This document shows, piece by piece, positions 54,903 to 62,650 of a DNA stretch of 64,000 nucleotides. The translations under genes and the position numbers were made by a program. The notes below the pieces were generated by a model. That model ran no database searches, was not told the DNA's origin, and saw only the letters and a list, made by a program, of their open reading frames with translations. The stretch covers positions 1 to 64,000 of the forward strand of contig CAZKCO010000022.1 in NCBI GenBank assembly GCA_964551335.1, written 5' to 3'. Origin of the DNA: Tunicatimonas sp964551335. Its GTDB lineage: Bacteria; Bacteroidota; Bacteroidia; Cytophagales; Cyclobacteriaceae. Each line of letters opens with the position of its first letter. The first letter of the stretch is position 1.

Positions 54903-56174
54903 TCATGAGCTATCAGTCACAGTAGGCCGGGCAAAACCGGCTAGAAGGATCGTCAACGCAATCGGAAACAGGGCGGTCACACCGAATAAAATTTCGTAGT
55001 AATACTCTACAAACCCTTGTCGTAACCACAGCAGCGTACCCTGTCCAAACAGTACCAGTTCGGACAGGATAAAGGCCACTAACAACAGCAGCCACCCGGC
55101 CCGAGCTGAAGTATTTTGAGGCAGTATACCACCCTTGAGTAATAGACTCACTCCGGTAAGCGTAATAGCGCCCAGCGTGATCAGATGAATAAAACCGATC
55201 ACATAATTGCGAATTGTATAAGAAATCTCGGCTACGGCAGGAAGCGCTACTGCGGTCTGAATAACCACTTTGGTTAATAAGCAAAGCACCCCAAATAATA
55301 ACAGTGTATCCGTCCAATCAGCCGGACGTTTAAATGGATTAGCTACGGCGAAAACGGGGCGCAGAATCAGGTAAAAAGCTACCGCCTGCACCAATACTCC
55401 CAGCGTATTGAGATAAAAAATAACCGACAGCGGAGTGCTCCAAGTAACGCTCAGCGCATAAGTCAGCAACAGCGAGGCTTGCAATAGCCAGAACCCCGTA
55501 ACAGAAATAGATACAGATTTGCCGCTACGTTCAATATGAAATAGCCATAACCCTACAACAGCGTAAGTAAGCCAGCCGTTGAACTGAAAGTGCAGGAAAA
55601 ACTGAATGCTGGCGAAGTAGAGCGGGTGCAGTTTTCCCAGCAGCGCACTTACCGGCCCGATCGCCCAAAGACCCAAAGTAGATACCAGCATCCAGTAGAT
55701 ACTCCACCGAACAAAGCGCGTGTAGGACGACGGAGGCTGTGCGGTCAGATCTTTCAGAAAGCAGTAGGCAAAAGCATAGGCCGACAACAGATGGATAGCT
55801 GAGAAGGCAATGCTGTAAAGGCCGTAACCCTGGTACAGAAAGAACACGGCCATTCCTGCTCCTGAAAGCACATTTAAACCGAAAAGATAGCGATACTCGT
55901 TGCGCCAGCGCGAACGCTGAACCAGCAAGAACAACAGTGAACCACTTACCAGCATATAAGCCCAGCCCAATAATGCTACGTGCGAATGAGCGTGCAACAG
56001 GTGCTTGTAATCCAAAAATGGAATTTCGGCTACGAAGTAGTAGCGCATAAGCGCTCCAAAAATAGACGCCAGCCAGAAGAAGAACACCGCTGCTCCCATC
56101 CAACGGCGCACAAAGCGGGCGGAAAAGGTGGCGTAAGACCGAACGGGGCGATATGGTTTTACCGTATCAATCAC
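54903..56174 (-). CDS. Multi-pass haem-copper-oxidase-like membrane protein
   Basis: 423 residues with about 12 membrane helices. The motif HAHSHVALLGW near residue 61-71 resembles the histidines of haem-copper oxidase/NorB helix 2, and further histidines appear in FFLHFQFNGWL and GFIHLITLGAITL. It lacks the full set of oxidase ligands and is shorter than NorB. It may be an NnrS-like haem protein or a NO-related reductase relative. Its start overlaps the ric stop by four bases, and it comes before the NosZ cytochrome c, so it belongs to the NO/N2O operon. Confidence 0.75.
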   Translation of the reverse strand: MIDTVKPYRPVRSYATFSARFVRRWMGAAVFFFWLASIFGALMRYYFVAEIPFLDYKHLLHAHSHVALLGWAYMLVSGSLLFLLVQRSRWRNEYRYLFGLNVLSGAGMAVFFLYQGYGLYSIAFSAIHLLSAYAFAYCFLKDLTAQPPSSYTRFVRWSIYWMLVSTLGLWAIGPVSALLGKLHPLYFASIQFFLHFQFNGWLTYAVVGLWLFHIERSGKSVSISVTGFWLLQASLLLTYALSVTWSTPLSVIFYLNTLGVLVQAVAFYLILRPVFAVANPFKRPADWTDTLLLFGVLCLLTKVVIQTAVALPAVAEISYTIRNYVIGFIHLITLGAITLTGVSLLLKGGILPQNTSARAGWLLLLVAFILSELVLFGQGTLLWLRQGFVEYYYEILFGVTALFPIALTILLAGFARPTVTDSS

Positions 56175-56893
56175 TTAAATGGGAAGTCGGCAAATAGTTG
56201 CCGTGCTTGCGGAAAGAGAATATTGTTTTCTAAGTGAATATGTTCGTGCAGGTCGATCTCAAACTCCTGTAGCAGCGTAAAAGTTACCCGATACGTTTGG
56301 CAGCCATCGGGCGGAGGCGTATAGTTACTACTTAATTGGGCAATTTTTCGAAACCGCTCACCCTCCTTATCGTGGTCTGCCACCATCATCTGAATAGGCA
56401 CTTCAATATCCACGAAGTGGGGCCGGGCCAAAGGATAACCCTTTTCCTGAGATTCCTCCATAGCCAGGATGTAAGGGAATAAGATAAGCTCCTCTTTTTT
56501 CAGGTGGGCGATAAGCGCCTCAGCCCCTTCAAAAAACAAGGATTTTATTTCGTGAAGCTCCGGATGGCGCTGACCGTGTACCTTCACTAGTTTTTCTAAG
56601 TAGGTTTTCAGAGCCGGAATAGTAGCACGCACGTACTGATGGTGAATGTCTACAATTTCACGAATTAGTTCGGTAGCACTCATCGACAGATAGTCGCGGT
56701 CGTCGGGAAGTTGAGTAGCTCCTTGCAGTTCGGTAGCAATAGTATCCAAATCTACTTGGTGCTGCCGGCAGGCCTCTTGTAAGCTAATGCCGCCCCGGCA
56801 GCAAAAGTCGATACCGTGTTTGGTGAGCACCTGGGCAGTATGATAGTTCTGAGCAACAATCTGCCCTACTTTGGCATCTGCTAATCTTTTCAT
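56171..56893 (-). CDS. ric: Ric/ScdA di-iron iron-sulfur repair protein
   Basis: 240 residues. The N-terminal ScdA domain has DFCCRGG near 31-37, and the rest is the Ric hemerythrin-like domain with HHQYVR, GQRHPEL, AHLKKEELILFPYIL, VADHDKEGERFRKIAQLSS and HIHLENNILFP. The di-iron ligands are all present. It repairs Fe-S clusters damaged by NO. An inverted repeat lies 16-37 bases upstream. It is the first gene of the nos operon after rrf2. Confidence 0.93.
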   Translation of the reverse strand: MKRLADAKVGQIVAQNYHTAQVLTKHGIDFCCRGGISLQEACRQHQVDLDTIATELQGATQLPDDRDYLSMSATELIREIVDIHHQYVRATIPALKTYLEKLVKVHGQRHPELHEIKSLFFEGAEALIAHLKKEELILFPYILAMEESQEKGYPLARPHFVDIEVPIQMMVADHDKEGERFRKIAQLSSNYTPPPDGCQTYRVTFTLLQEFEIDLHEHIHLENNILFPQARQLFADFPFK

Positions 56894-56908
56894 GTCATTA
56901 TTAAAGAT

Positions 56909-56930
56909 TTAAAGACCTACATATCTTTAA
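56909..56930. promoter_or_regulatory. Candidate Rrf2 operator upstream of ric
   Basis: TTAAAGA, 8 bases, TCTTTAA: perfect 7-base arms. The spacer is 8, the same as at the other Rrf2-type sites here, although the arm sequence differs. It sits 16 bases before the ric start. A further TTAAAGA copy (56901-56907) abuts it. Confidence 0.5.
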
Positions 56931-56945
56931 TTATATCAAAATTTT

Positions 56946-57374
56946 TTACACTTTCAAAAAGCTGTTGCCTAGCTGAAGGCCCTCCCTGGCTTCATCAATA
57001 GTAGTAGTAGTTAATACTCCGGCCAAATGGTCGCGGACTGCTTTAAATCTATCGTGAACCGGGCAAGGGTGTTTAGCCGAGCATTTTTCCAGCCCTAGTA
57101 CGCAGTTTTTAAAAATACCTTCACCATCAATGACTGTCACAATCTCTAGTAGTGTGATCGTTTTATCTTTTGGCACTCTAAATCCACCGGTAGGCCCTCG
57201 CAACGAGTGCAATAGCTTGCCCTTCACCAATTGCTGGGTAATCTTTGCCGTGAATGCGGTAGGTGAATCAATCGCTTTAGCGATCTCTTTCAAGCCAACC
57301 AGCCGATCACTCTGCGACTGAGCAGCTAGGTACATCATGATTTTTAGAGCGTACTCGCAAGTCCTGGAAAACAT
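56946..57374 (-). CDS. Rrf2 family Fe-S regulator, NsrR/IscR-like
   Basis: 142 residues from the chosen start (MFSRTCEYAL); the frame is open earlier to 57434, but the extra N-terminus is not Rrf2-like. A winged helix (about 1-75; helix-turn-helix with VGLKEIAKAIDSP, then PTGGFRVPKD) is followed by three Cys at 91, 98 and 104 (C-x6-C-x5-C), the cluster ligands of NsrR and IscR types. Likely a NO-sensitive repressor. It is transcribed 52 bases before ric; its own promoter and a GGA-N8-TCC site are at 57393-57430. Confidence 0.92.
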   Translation of the reverse strand: MFSRTCEYALKIMMYLAAQSQSDRLVGLKEIAKAIDSPTAFTAKITQQLVKGKLLHSLRGPTGGFRVPKDKTITLLEIVTVIDGEGIFKNCVLGLEKCSAKHPCPVHDRFKAVRDHLAGVLTTTTIDEAREGLQLGNSFLKV

Positions 57375-57392
57375 TATACTGAGTTGACCCGG

Positions 57393-57430
57393 CAAAGATA
57401 CCATTAATTCAATTACGGACAAAGATATCC
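57393..57430 (-). promoter_or_regulatory. Promoter and operator of the first rrf2
   Basis: On the minus strand, TTTG (57423-57420), 19 bases, TATCTTTG (57400-57393): a perfect Bacteroidota promoter. GGA-N8-TCC (57430-57417) overlaps the -33 box at the same relative place as in the second rrf2 promoter. A second TATCTTTG lies in the operator itself. Confidence 0.72.
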
Positions 57431-57434
57431 ACAA

Positions 57435-57692
57435 TTATAATACTGTAGCTAATTGGAACTTCTCTTAATTAAAAATCTCGGCAAAATGGTTCTCCAGATG
57501 ATTTCGCATTCCATTGCGTAGCATTAATGAAACATTGTTTTTATTGTGTAATTGTCAGTATACCAAACTGTGCTTCCGCAAAACTTAAAACATTTGTTTC
57601 AAGCTGGAGCGAGGTTAGCCAGATGGTAAAGCACACCTAAGGCACCGTAGCAGAGCGCTAGTAAGTATGCTAAGAGATTTCGCTTCTTTATG
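57435..57692. other. Inter-regulator region, no gene
   Basis: AT-rich sequence between the divergent regulator promoters. A tRNA-like D-arm phrase near 57615 has no matching T-arm, so no tRNA is called. Nothing else supported. Confidence 0.4.
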
Positions 57693-57707
57693 CTTTTTCT
57701 TTGAACT

Positions 57708-57752
57708 TTAAGTAGGATAAATTTGTCCTACTTAAAAAATCCACTACCTTTG
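57708..57752 (+). promoter_or_regulatory. Promoter and palindromic operator of the second rrf2
   Basis: TTAAGTAGGA, 8 bases (TAAATTTG), TCCTACTTAA at 57708-57735: perfect 10-base arms. TTTG at 57722-57725 is the -33 box, then 19 bases, then TACCTTTG at 57745-57752 as the -7 box. The operator covers the -33 box, so a bound repressor would block the polymerase, which fits autorepression by Rrf2. Confidence 0.8.
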
Positions 57753-57768
57753 TTTAAAATATAACTGT

Positions 57769-58203
57769 ATGTTTTCCAAAGCATGTGAATACGCCATCCG
57801 GGCGACTATATACGTGGCAGTTCAGTCCTTGAAGGGCGAACGGGCCAGCCTGAAAGCCACTGCAAAAGAGATTGGTTCGCCCACGGCATTTACGGCTAAG
57901 ATTATGCAACAACTGGCAAAGAACGATATCATGTATTCGGTCATGGGGCCATCCGGTGGGTTTCAAATGGATAAAGACCGGATTGACGAGGTAAAACTTA
58001 GTGAGGTAGTGAATGCTATTGATGGAGATGCAATTTACAGAGGGTGTGGTTTGGGACTCAAGGAATGCGATGCTTCCCGCCCCTGCCCGGTTCACGATAA
58101 GTTTGCCAAAATTCGTGACGATTTGCAGGAAATGCTGGAAAGTACCAGCATTTTCGAACTGGCCATGGGGCTGGAAGTGGGCTTGACATTTTTGAAACGA
58201 TAA
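57769..58203 (+). CDS. Rrf2 family Fe-S regulator, second paralogue
   Basis: 144 residues, MFSKACEYAIRATIYVAVQS start, same family as the divergent regulator. Helix-turn-helix, wing (GPSGGFQMDKDR) and three Cys at 93, 100 and 106 (C-x6-C-x5-C) are present. The palindrome in its own promoter suggests autorepression. It is followed by the globin, and so may control the NO-detoxifying side of the region. Confidence 0.93.
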   Translation: MFSKACEYAIRATIYVAVQSLKGERASLKATAKEIGSPTAFTAKIMQQLAKNDIMYSVMGPSGGFQMDKDRIDEVKLSEVVNAIDGDAIYRGCGLGLKECDASRPCPVHDKFAKIRDDLQEMLESTSIFELAMGLEVGLTFLKR

Positions 58204-58216
58204 AAATTTTACCTAT

Positions 58217-58236
58217 AAGTAGGACAAAAAGGTCTT
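58217..58236 (+). promoter_or_regulatory. Degenerate Rrf2-type site upstream of the globin
   Basis: AAGTAGGA, 8 bases (CAAAAAGG), TCTT: the left half is identical to the rrf2 palindrome and the right half keeps TCTT with the same 8-base spacing. It lies 38 bases before the globin start. Confidence 0.5.
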
Positions 58237-58274
58237 AAATTCTTATATATAAGATTTTATGAATTATTATTCTG

Positions 58275-58670
58275 ATGGAGAAACCTAAACAGATCATACA
58301 GTTAGACGATATCAAGCTATTAGTAAACAGCTTTTACCGTAAAGTGCGGGAAGATGAGCTACTAGCCCCCATTTTCAACCAGCGGATAGGCGATAAATGG
58401 CCTCAACACCTGGAGAAAATGTACCGTTTCTGGCAGACGGTATTGCTGGAAGAGCATACCTACTACGGCAGTCCTTTTACGCCCCACGCCCATTTGCCGG
58501 TAGGTCAACAGCATTTCAATCGCTGGTTGGAACTGTTTAATCAAACTATTAATGAGCATTTTACTGGCGAAAAAGCCGAAGAAGCCCGTTGGCGGGCGGG
58601 CAAAATGGCTGAGATGTTTCATCATAAGATTGAGTATTACAAGCGTAGTCCTAACCAGCCTATTCTATGA
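58275..58670 (+). CDS. Truncated globin, group III type
   Basis: 131-residue truncated haemoglobin that can bind O2 or NO. The family pattern is present: LVNSFYRKVREDELLAPIFN, then HLEKMYRFWQTVLL, YYGSPFTPHAHLPV, HFNRWLELFNQTI (with the proximal His in HLPVGQQHF) and RWRAGKMAEMFHHKI. Its start is below a Rrf2-type half-site. The stop overlaps the next gene start by four bases. NO detoxification is inferred from context. Confidence 0.92.
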   Translation: MEKPKQIIQLDDIKLLVNSFYRKVREDELLAPIFNQRIGDKWPQHLEKMYRFWQTVLLEEHTYYGSPFTPHAHLPVGQQHFNRWLELFNQTINEHFTGEKAEEARWRAGKMAEMFHHKIEYYKRSPNQPIL

Positions 58671-59107
58671 GCACGCGGGTCACTAATCCGGTCGCCATAA
58701 TTGTCGTATTCCTGTGGATTGGCTTTGTAGGCGCGATCAGCTTTATGGAGGCCTGGCTCAAGTTTCAGGCCCCGGGGGTCACGCTGGCCATCGGTTTGGG
58801 CATCGGACGGCTGGTTTTTGGGGTGTTGAACAAGGTAGAATGGTTTTTTGCCCTGGCGATTTTGATTACTTCGCTTATGGGCAGCCGACCGTTATTTGGG
58901 TGGCGGCATGTATTTTTTCTGGTCCCTCTGCTCATCCTGATCCTGCAAACAGCATGGCTGCTTCCTGCACTGGATGTCCGGGCCGGACTGCATATAGAAG
59001 GACAACCGGTGCCCCCTTCCAATCTGCATTTTTATTATGTAGGTATGGAAGTGGTAAAAGTGGTTAGCCTGGCAATATTTGGTATCAAACAGTTTAAAAG
59101 CCAGTAA
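58667..59107 (+). CDS. Four-helix membrane protein of unknown function
   Basis: 146 residues with four hydrophobic segments (about 8-30, 42-66, 72-98, 118-138). Length and topology are DoxX-like, but I do not see a clear motif. It overlaps the globin by four bases and sits in the NO-response operon; it may be a quinone-linked or haem-related small protein. Confidence 0.7.
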   Translation: MSTRVTNPVAIIVVFLWIGFVGAISFMEAWLKFQAPGVTLAIGLGIGRLVFGVLNKVEWFFALAILITSLMGSRPLFGWRHVFFLVPLLILILQTAWLLPALDVRAGLHIEGQPVPPSNLHFYYVGMEVVKVVSLAIFGIKQFKSQ

Positions 59108-59151
59108 CCGATGAAAAACACCAAAAATTTTAACCGTTAAAAACATACATT

Positions 59152-59880
59152 ATGTCAACGTTAACAGAAAAAACCATTGGAGAACTTGTAGCGGAGGATT
59201 ATCGTACCGCTTCCATTTTTGAACAGTACGGTATAGATTTCTGCTGTAACGGTAACCGGAACCTTACGGAAGCCTGTGCCGACAAAAACATCCGTCCCGA
59301 AGAGCTACTCAGCAAGATTGATCGCGTACAACAGGAAACCAAAAGCAATTTACCTGACTTTCAATCCTGGCCAGCGGATTTACTGGTAGACTATATTGAA
59401 AAGAAACACCACCGCTACATAGAAGAAACCATACCGGTGTTAAAACAATACCTGGAAAAGATAGGTCAGGTACATGGCAACAACCATCCTGAATTGTTAA
59501 AAATAGCCGCGCTTTTCAGTGCTTCAGCCGGAGAGCTGACCGCGCATATGAAAAAAGAAGAATTTATCTTATTTCCCTATATTCGGAAAATGGTAAAAGT
59601 CCGAAACAGCGGTGAACAGCCGGAACACCCCCTTTTTGGTACGGTAGCGAACCCCATACAAATGATGATGCAGGAACATGATCACGAAGGGGTCCGGTTT
59701 CGTGAAATTAGTAGGCTGAGCAACACCTACACGCCACCGGAGGATGCCTGCAATACGTACCGGGTTGCATATGCTACGTTGAAGGAGTTTGAGGATGATC
59801 TGCACCAGCACATCCACCTGGAAAACAACATTTTATTTCCCAGAGCCTTGGCTATGGAAAAAGAACTCACCTATGAATAA
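59152..59880 (+). CDS. ric: Ric/ScdA di-iron repair protein, second copy
   Basis: 242 residues, the same architecture as the first Ric: ScdA domain with DFCCNGN (about 29-35), KKHHRYIEETIP, HGNNHPEL, AHMKKEEFILFPYI, QEHDHEGVRFREISRLS and HIHLENNILFP. All di-iron ligands present. Two Ric genes in one locus suggest heavy NO exposure or division of roles. Its end overlaps the next gene by eight bases. Confidence 0.93.
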   Translation: MSTLTEKTIGELVAEDYRTASIFEQYGIDFCCNGNRNLTEACADKNIRPEELLSKIDRVQQETKSNLPDFQSWPADLLVDYIEKKHHRYIEETIPVLKQYLEKIGQVHGNNHPELLKIAALFSASAGELTAHMKKEEFILFPYIRKMVKVRNSGEQPEHPLFGTVANPIQMMMQEHDHEGVRFREISRLSNTYTPPEDACNTYRVAYATLKEFEDDLHQHIHLENNILFPRALAMEKELTYE

Positions 59881-60337
59881 GCCGATAAAGCGACATAAAA
59901 GCCTACAACCGCTCAGCCGGGAACACCACCAGAGCCTACTGCTTTGCTGGAAAATCCGGATGGGATTCAAAAGGGGGGTGGAAGCCCCCCGGATAAAGCG
60001 GTATGCCGATTGGTTCTTTGCCCATCATATCCAGCCGCATTTTGATGCGGAAGAAAAATATATTTTCCCTCTACTGGGAATGGATCATGAACTAGTAAAA
60101 AAAGCGATGTCTGATCACCGTAGGCTCATCCGATTATTTAACGAATCGGATGAAATTGAAAAAACGCTGGGCCAGATTGAAGAAGAACTGGAACAGCATA
60201 TCCGGTTTGAAGAGCGAGTTTTATTTAATAAAATCCAGCAGGTGGCCACTCCGGAGCAATTAAAACTATTTGACCAGCATCATACGGAAGAACCTTTTCA
60301 AGAGAATACCAACGATGAGTTCTGGAAGCAAGCATAG
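59873..60337 (+). CDS. Hemerythrin HHE domain protein
   Basis: 154 residues from the ATG inside the ric end. An HHE domain with HHQSLLLCW, HFDAEEKYIFPLL, DHRRLIRLF and HIRFEERVLFN keeps the di-iron pattern H...H...E...H...H...E. It is a soluble oxygen/NO-binding or cluster-related protein. Coupled to ric by an eight-base overlap. Confidence 0.9.
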   Translation: MNKPIKRHKSLQPLSREHHQSLLLCWKIRMGFKRGVEAPRIKRYADWFFAHHIQPHFDAEEKYIFPLLGMDHELVKKAMSDHRRLIRLFNESDEIEKTLGQIEEELEQHIRFEERVLFNKIQQVATPEQLKLFDQHHTEEPFQENTNDEFWKQA

Positions 60338-60364
60338 TTTATTGCAAAATACCCCGGTCAGAAG

Positions 60365-60896
60365 ATGAATGAGGAATATTATTACTGGCCAGCCGATTTA
60401 TTGGTCCAGCACGTAGTGAAAGCTCACCACCAACAAATGCTCCGAAGACTGCCTGAAATCAAAGCTGGTTTTGCTCAGTTGGCTATGATGCACAGCCACT
60501 GCCCTAAATTGAACGAAGCTTACACCCTGTTTTTGCAATATGCGCGAGAAATGGAAGCCCACTAAGGAAGCAATAGCGGTGCTGACAGTTGCCAGAAGAT
60601 ATACGAGGGCGTTAGAACAGGGTAAAAAATTGGGAAAACCCGGCCTACACTCGGTTTGCCCCGCTATTCACCAGATGTACCTGGAACACAAATCCGAAAT
60701 GCTACGCTTTAAGTTGTTATGGCACCTGATGAGCCAGGTTTCTCTCAAAAACAGTCCTTTGTACGAGACCACTTACCAGCAGTTATACGTACTTCAAAGC
60801 CAATGGCAAGCGCAGGTTCAACTGGAAAATGATATTCTTTTTCCCAAGATCATTGGTATGGAGGCTCAGTTAGTCCCCCTAGGAAAAGGGTACTAA
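60365..60896 (+). pseudogene. Frameshifted Ric-like hemerythrin gene
   Basis: Two frames make up one protein: codons from 60365 (WPADLLVQHVVKAHHQQML through REMEAH) end at a TAA, and the +1 frame continues with KEAIAVLTVARR to QLENDILFPKIIGME. Together they match the Ric hemerythrin domain, without the ScdA part. A net one-base insertion or two-base loss at about 60560 breaks the frame. In addition, the last di-iron histidine (HIHLEN in intact copies) is replaced by Gln (QVQLEN), and the second-half EHDHEG becomes EHKSEM, so it was already degenerate. Confidence 0.8.
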
Positions 60897-60975
60897 GAGG
60901 TATCAAAAGAGCCTTTATCCTGGAATGAAGGATTCTTATTGTGACCTTATGCGGCACGATTCAACCGGAAGAGTG

Positions 60976-61416
60976 TCATTCGTCTTTCAATACTTTAAAG
61001 GTGCAATTATGAATAAAACGATCCACCATAATTTGGCACGCTAACCTGCTGTGAGAGGTTTTATTTGCTACTCCATTTATCGCATGCTACTCGAAAGAAT
61101 CCAACTTAACTATCTCTCCGTCTACCACCTCCGCATGGCAAGTACCACACATTGCCTTTCCTTTACAATCATCCCATTCTTCCCAAAGCTCATTTACTAC
61201 TAACTCCATCAAATTTCTATACGATCTAGGAGTACAATTAAGCATTTTTTCCTGTTCGAGCCCATCAATGATGGTGATCTCACATACCTCCTCTGTATAC
61301 TCAGGGCGCAATTCAGAAGAATTCGCGTAGCATACCGGACTAGCATTCCCGGATGCTGCCTGAGTGTCTTCTTTGCAGGTTCTATTTGGGTTGATCATAG
61401 TGTATGTATCTTTCAT
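60976..61416 (-). pseudogene. 2Fe-2S ferredoxin interrupted by an in-frame amber stop
   Basis: The frame codes for a 2Fe-2S ferredoxin: after an N-terminal extension, MELVVNELWEEWDDCKGKAM with CKGKAMCGTC (C-x5-C-x2-C). A TAG at 61089-61087 stops translation after LDSFE, yet the same frame then runs on for 36 codons as HAINGVANKTSHSRLACQIM to VLKDE and ends at TGA (60978-60976). SRLACQ holds the fourth cluster Cys. The downstream part is fully in frame and well conserved, so the stop is a recent single-base change, a read error, or a recoded stop. Confidence 0.78.
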
Positions 61417-61480
61417 ACAGATCCAATCTATCGGTAATTGGTTTCATCATAGAAGTAATAAAACATAAATATAGGATAAA

Positions 61481-61515
61481 AGGATATTTTTATCCTACTT
61501 TATTTATTATCTTTG
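61481..61515 (+). promoter_or_regulatory. Rrf2-type operator and -7 element upstream of coxB
   Basis: AGGA, 8 bases, TCCT (61481-61496) followed by ACTT gives the same right half as the rrf2 palindrome; a further TAGGATAAAA copy (61472-61481) forms a wider perfect 10-base inverted repeat with TTTTATCCTA (61488-61497). TATCTTTG at 61508-61515 is a -7 match. The -33 position is weak. It also lies upstream of the divergent ferredoxin. Confidence 0.6.
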
Positions 61516-61562
61516 AAAAAGAGGCTAGCATATTTTTTTGCAACCGATAATCGATTTTTAGT

Positions 61563-62648
61563 ATGGAAAAGATTCTGATAGCCATCAGCTTTGGACTAGT
61601 ACTATTAATTATTTACCTGATCTTCCGCTCTGCCATCTTGATTTCCATCATACAAGGGAAAAAGAAAAAGGAAGCCACCTACAGCAGTGACCAAATCAAC
61701 GCCATACTGATGGTTGTTTTTTTAGTGGGAGGCATGGGGCTGGTCTTCTGGTATTCCAACCGGGCTTCCGAACATTTTCTTCCCGAATCCGCCTCGGTAC
61801 ACGGAGATTGGATAGATCAACTGTTTTGGATCACGCTGTATATTACCGGGGTTGTCTTCGTGGTGACGCAGACCTTATTGTTCTATTTTTCTTACCGGTA
61901 CCGCACCCGGCCGGGCCGTACTGCCTTCTTCTATCCCCATAACAACAAGCTGGAAATTGCCTGGACCATCATCCCGACCATCACGTTTATTGTCTTGTTT
62001 TTCGTTGGCCTGGATGCCTGGAATAAAATCACTTCCCAGGCGCCCGACGATGCGGTGGTTATTGAGGTTGTGGGACAGCAATTTAACTGGATGGTGCGGT
62101 ATCCGGGCGAAGACGGGAGCTTAGGCGACTATGACTATCAATTGATTGATGCCGTCAACAGCTTAGGCCTGGATTTCACCGACCGGAACAGCTTTGATGA
62201 TTTCACCGCCTCACAGTTGCATATCCCTAAAGGAAAACCCGTACTGCTGAAGATCCGGGCCAAAGACGTATTGCACAGTGTATATATACCCCACTTCCGG
62301 TTGAAAATGGATGCTGTACCCGGGATGCCTACCCTATTTCATTTCGTGGCAAAATATACTACCCAGGAAATGCGCGACAAGCTGGGCCAACCGGAGTTCA
62401 ACTACGAACTGGCCTGTGCCGAACTCTGTGGCCGGGGTCATTTTGCCATGCGCTTTATTGTGGTGGTGGAAGAGGAAGAAGAGTTTAATACCTGGTATCA
62501 ACAACAGGAATCTTGGCTTTCCCGAAACCCCGAGTACCTGACCCGCGTGCCGGATGAGTTAAAAGATCTGGCGAAGCTCTCCATAGAAAAAAGGCGGGAT
62601 CAGAGCCTCAGCAGCAGTACTTCTTTATCAGATTATTTCAGTTTTTAG
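61563..62648 (+). CDS. coxB: Cytochrome c oxidase subunit II
   Basis: 361 residues, three hydrophobic segments at about 3-25, 47-66 and 85-108 (one more than usual), then the cupredoxin domain. The CuA site is CAELCGRGHFAMRF near 281-294 (C-x3-C-x3-H-x2-M). HSVYIPHFRLKMDAVPGMPT is the conserved cupredoxin core. It is a terminal oxidase subunit, directly upstream of coxA. The Rrf2-type site upstream suggests redox or NO control. Confidence 0.94.
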   Translation: MEKILIAISFGLVLLIIYLIFRSAILISIIQGKKKKEATYSSDQINAILMVVFLVGGMGLVFWYSNRASEHFLPESASVHGDWIDQLFWITLYITGVVFVVTQTLLFYFSYRYRTRPGRTAFFYPHNNKLEIAWTIIPTITFIVLFFVGLDAWNKITSQAPDDAVVIEVVGQQFNWMVRYPGEDGSLGDYDYQLIDAVNSLGLDFTDRNSFDDFTASQLHIPKGKPVLLKIRAKDVLHSVYIPHFRLKMDAVPGMPTLFHFVAKYTTQEMRDKLGQPEFNYELACAELCGRGHFAMRFIVVVEEEEEFNTWYQQQESWLSRNPEYLTRVPDELKDLAKLSIEKRRDQSLSSSTSLSDYFSF

Positions 62649-62650
62649 TC

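Noticed and set aside
57610..57665. tRNA-like phrase (GGTTAGCCAGATGGTAAAGC) between the rrf2 genes
   Set aside because: It looks like a D-arm, but no T-arm (GTTCGA-type) or matching acceptor stem follows.
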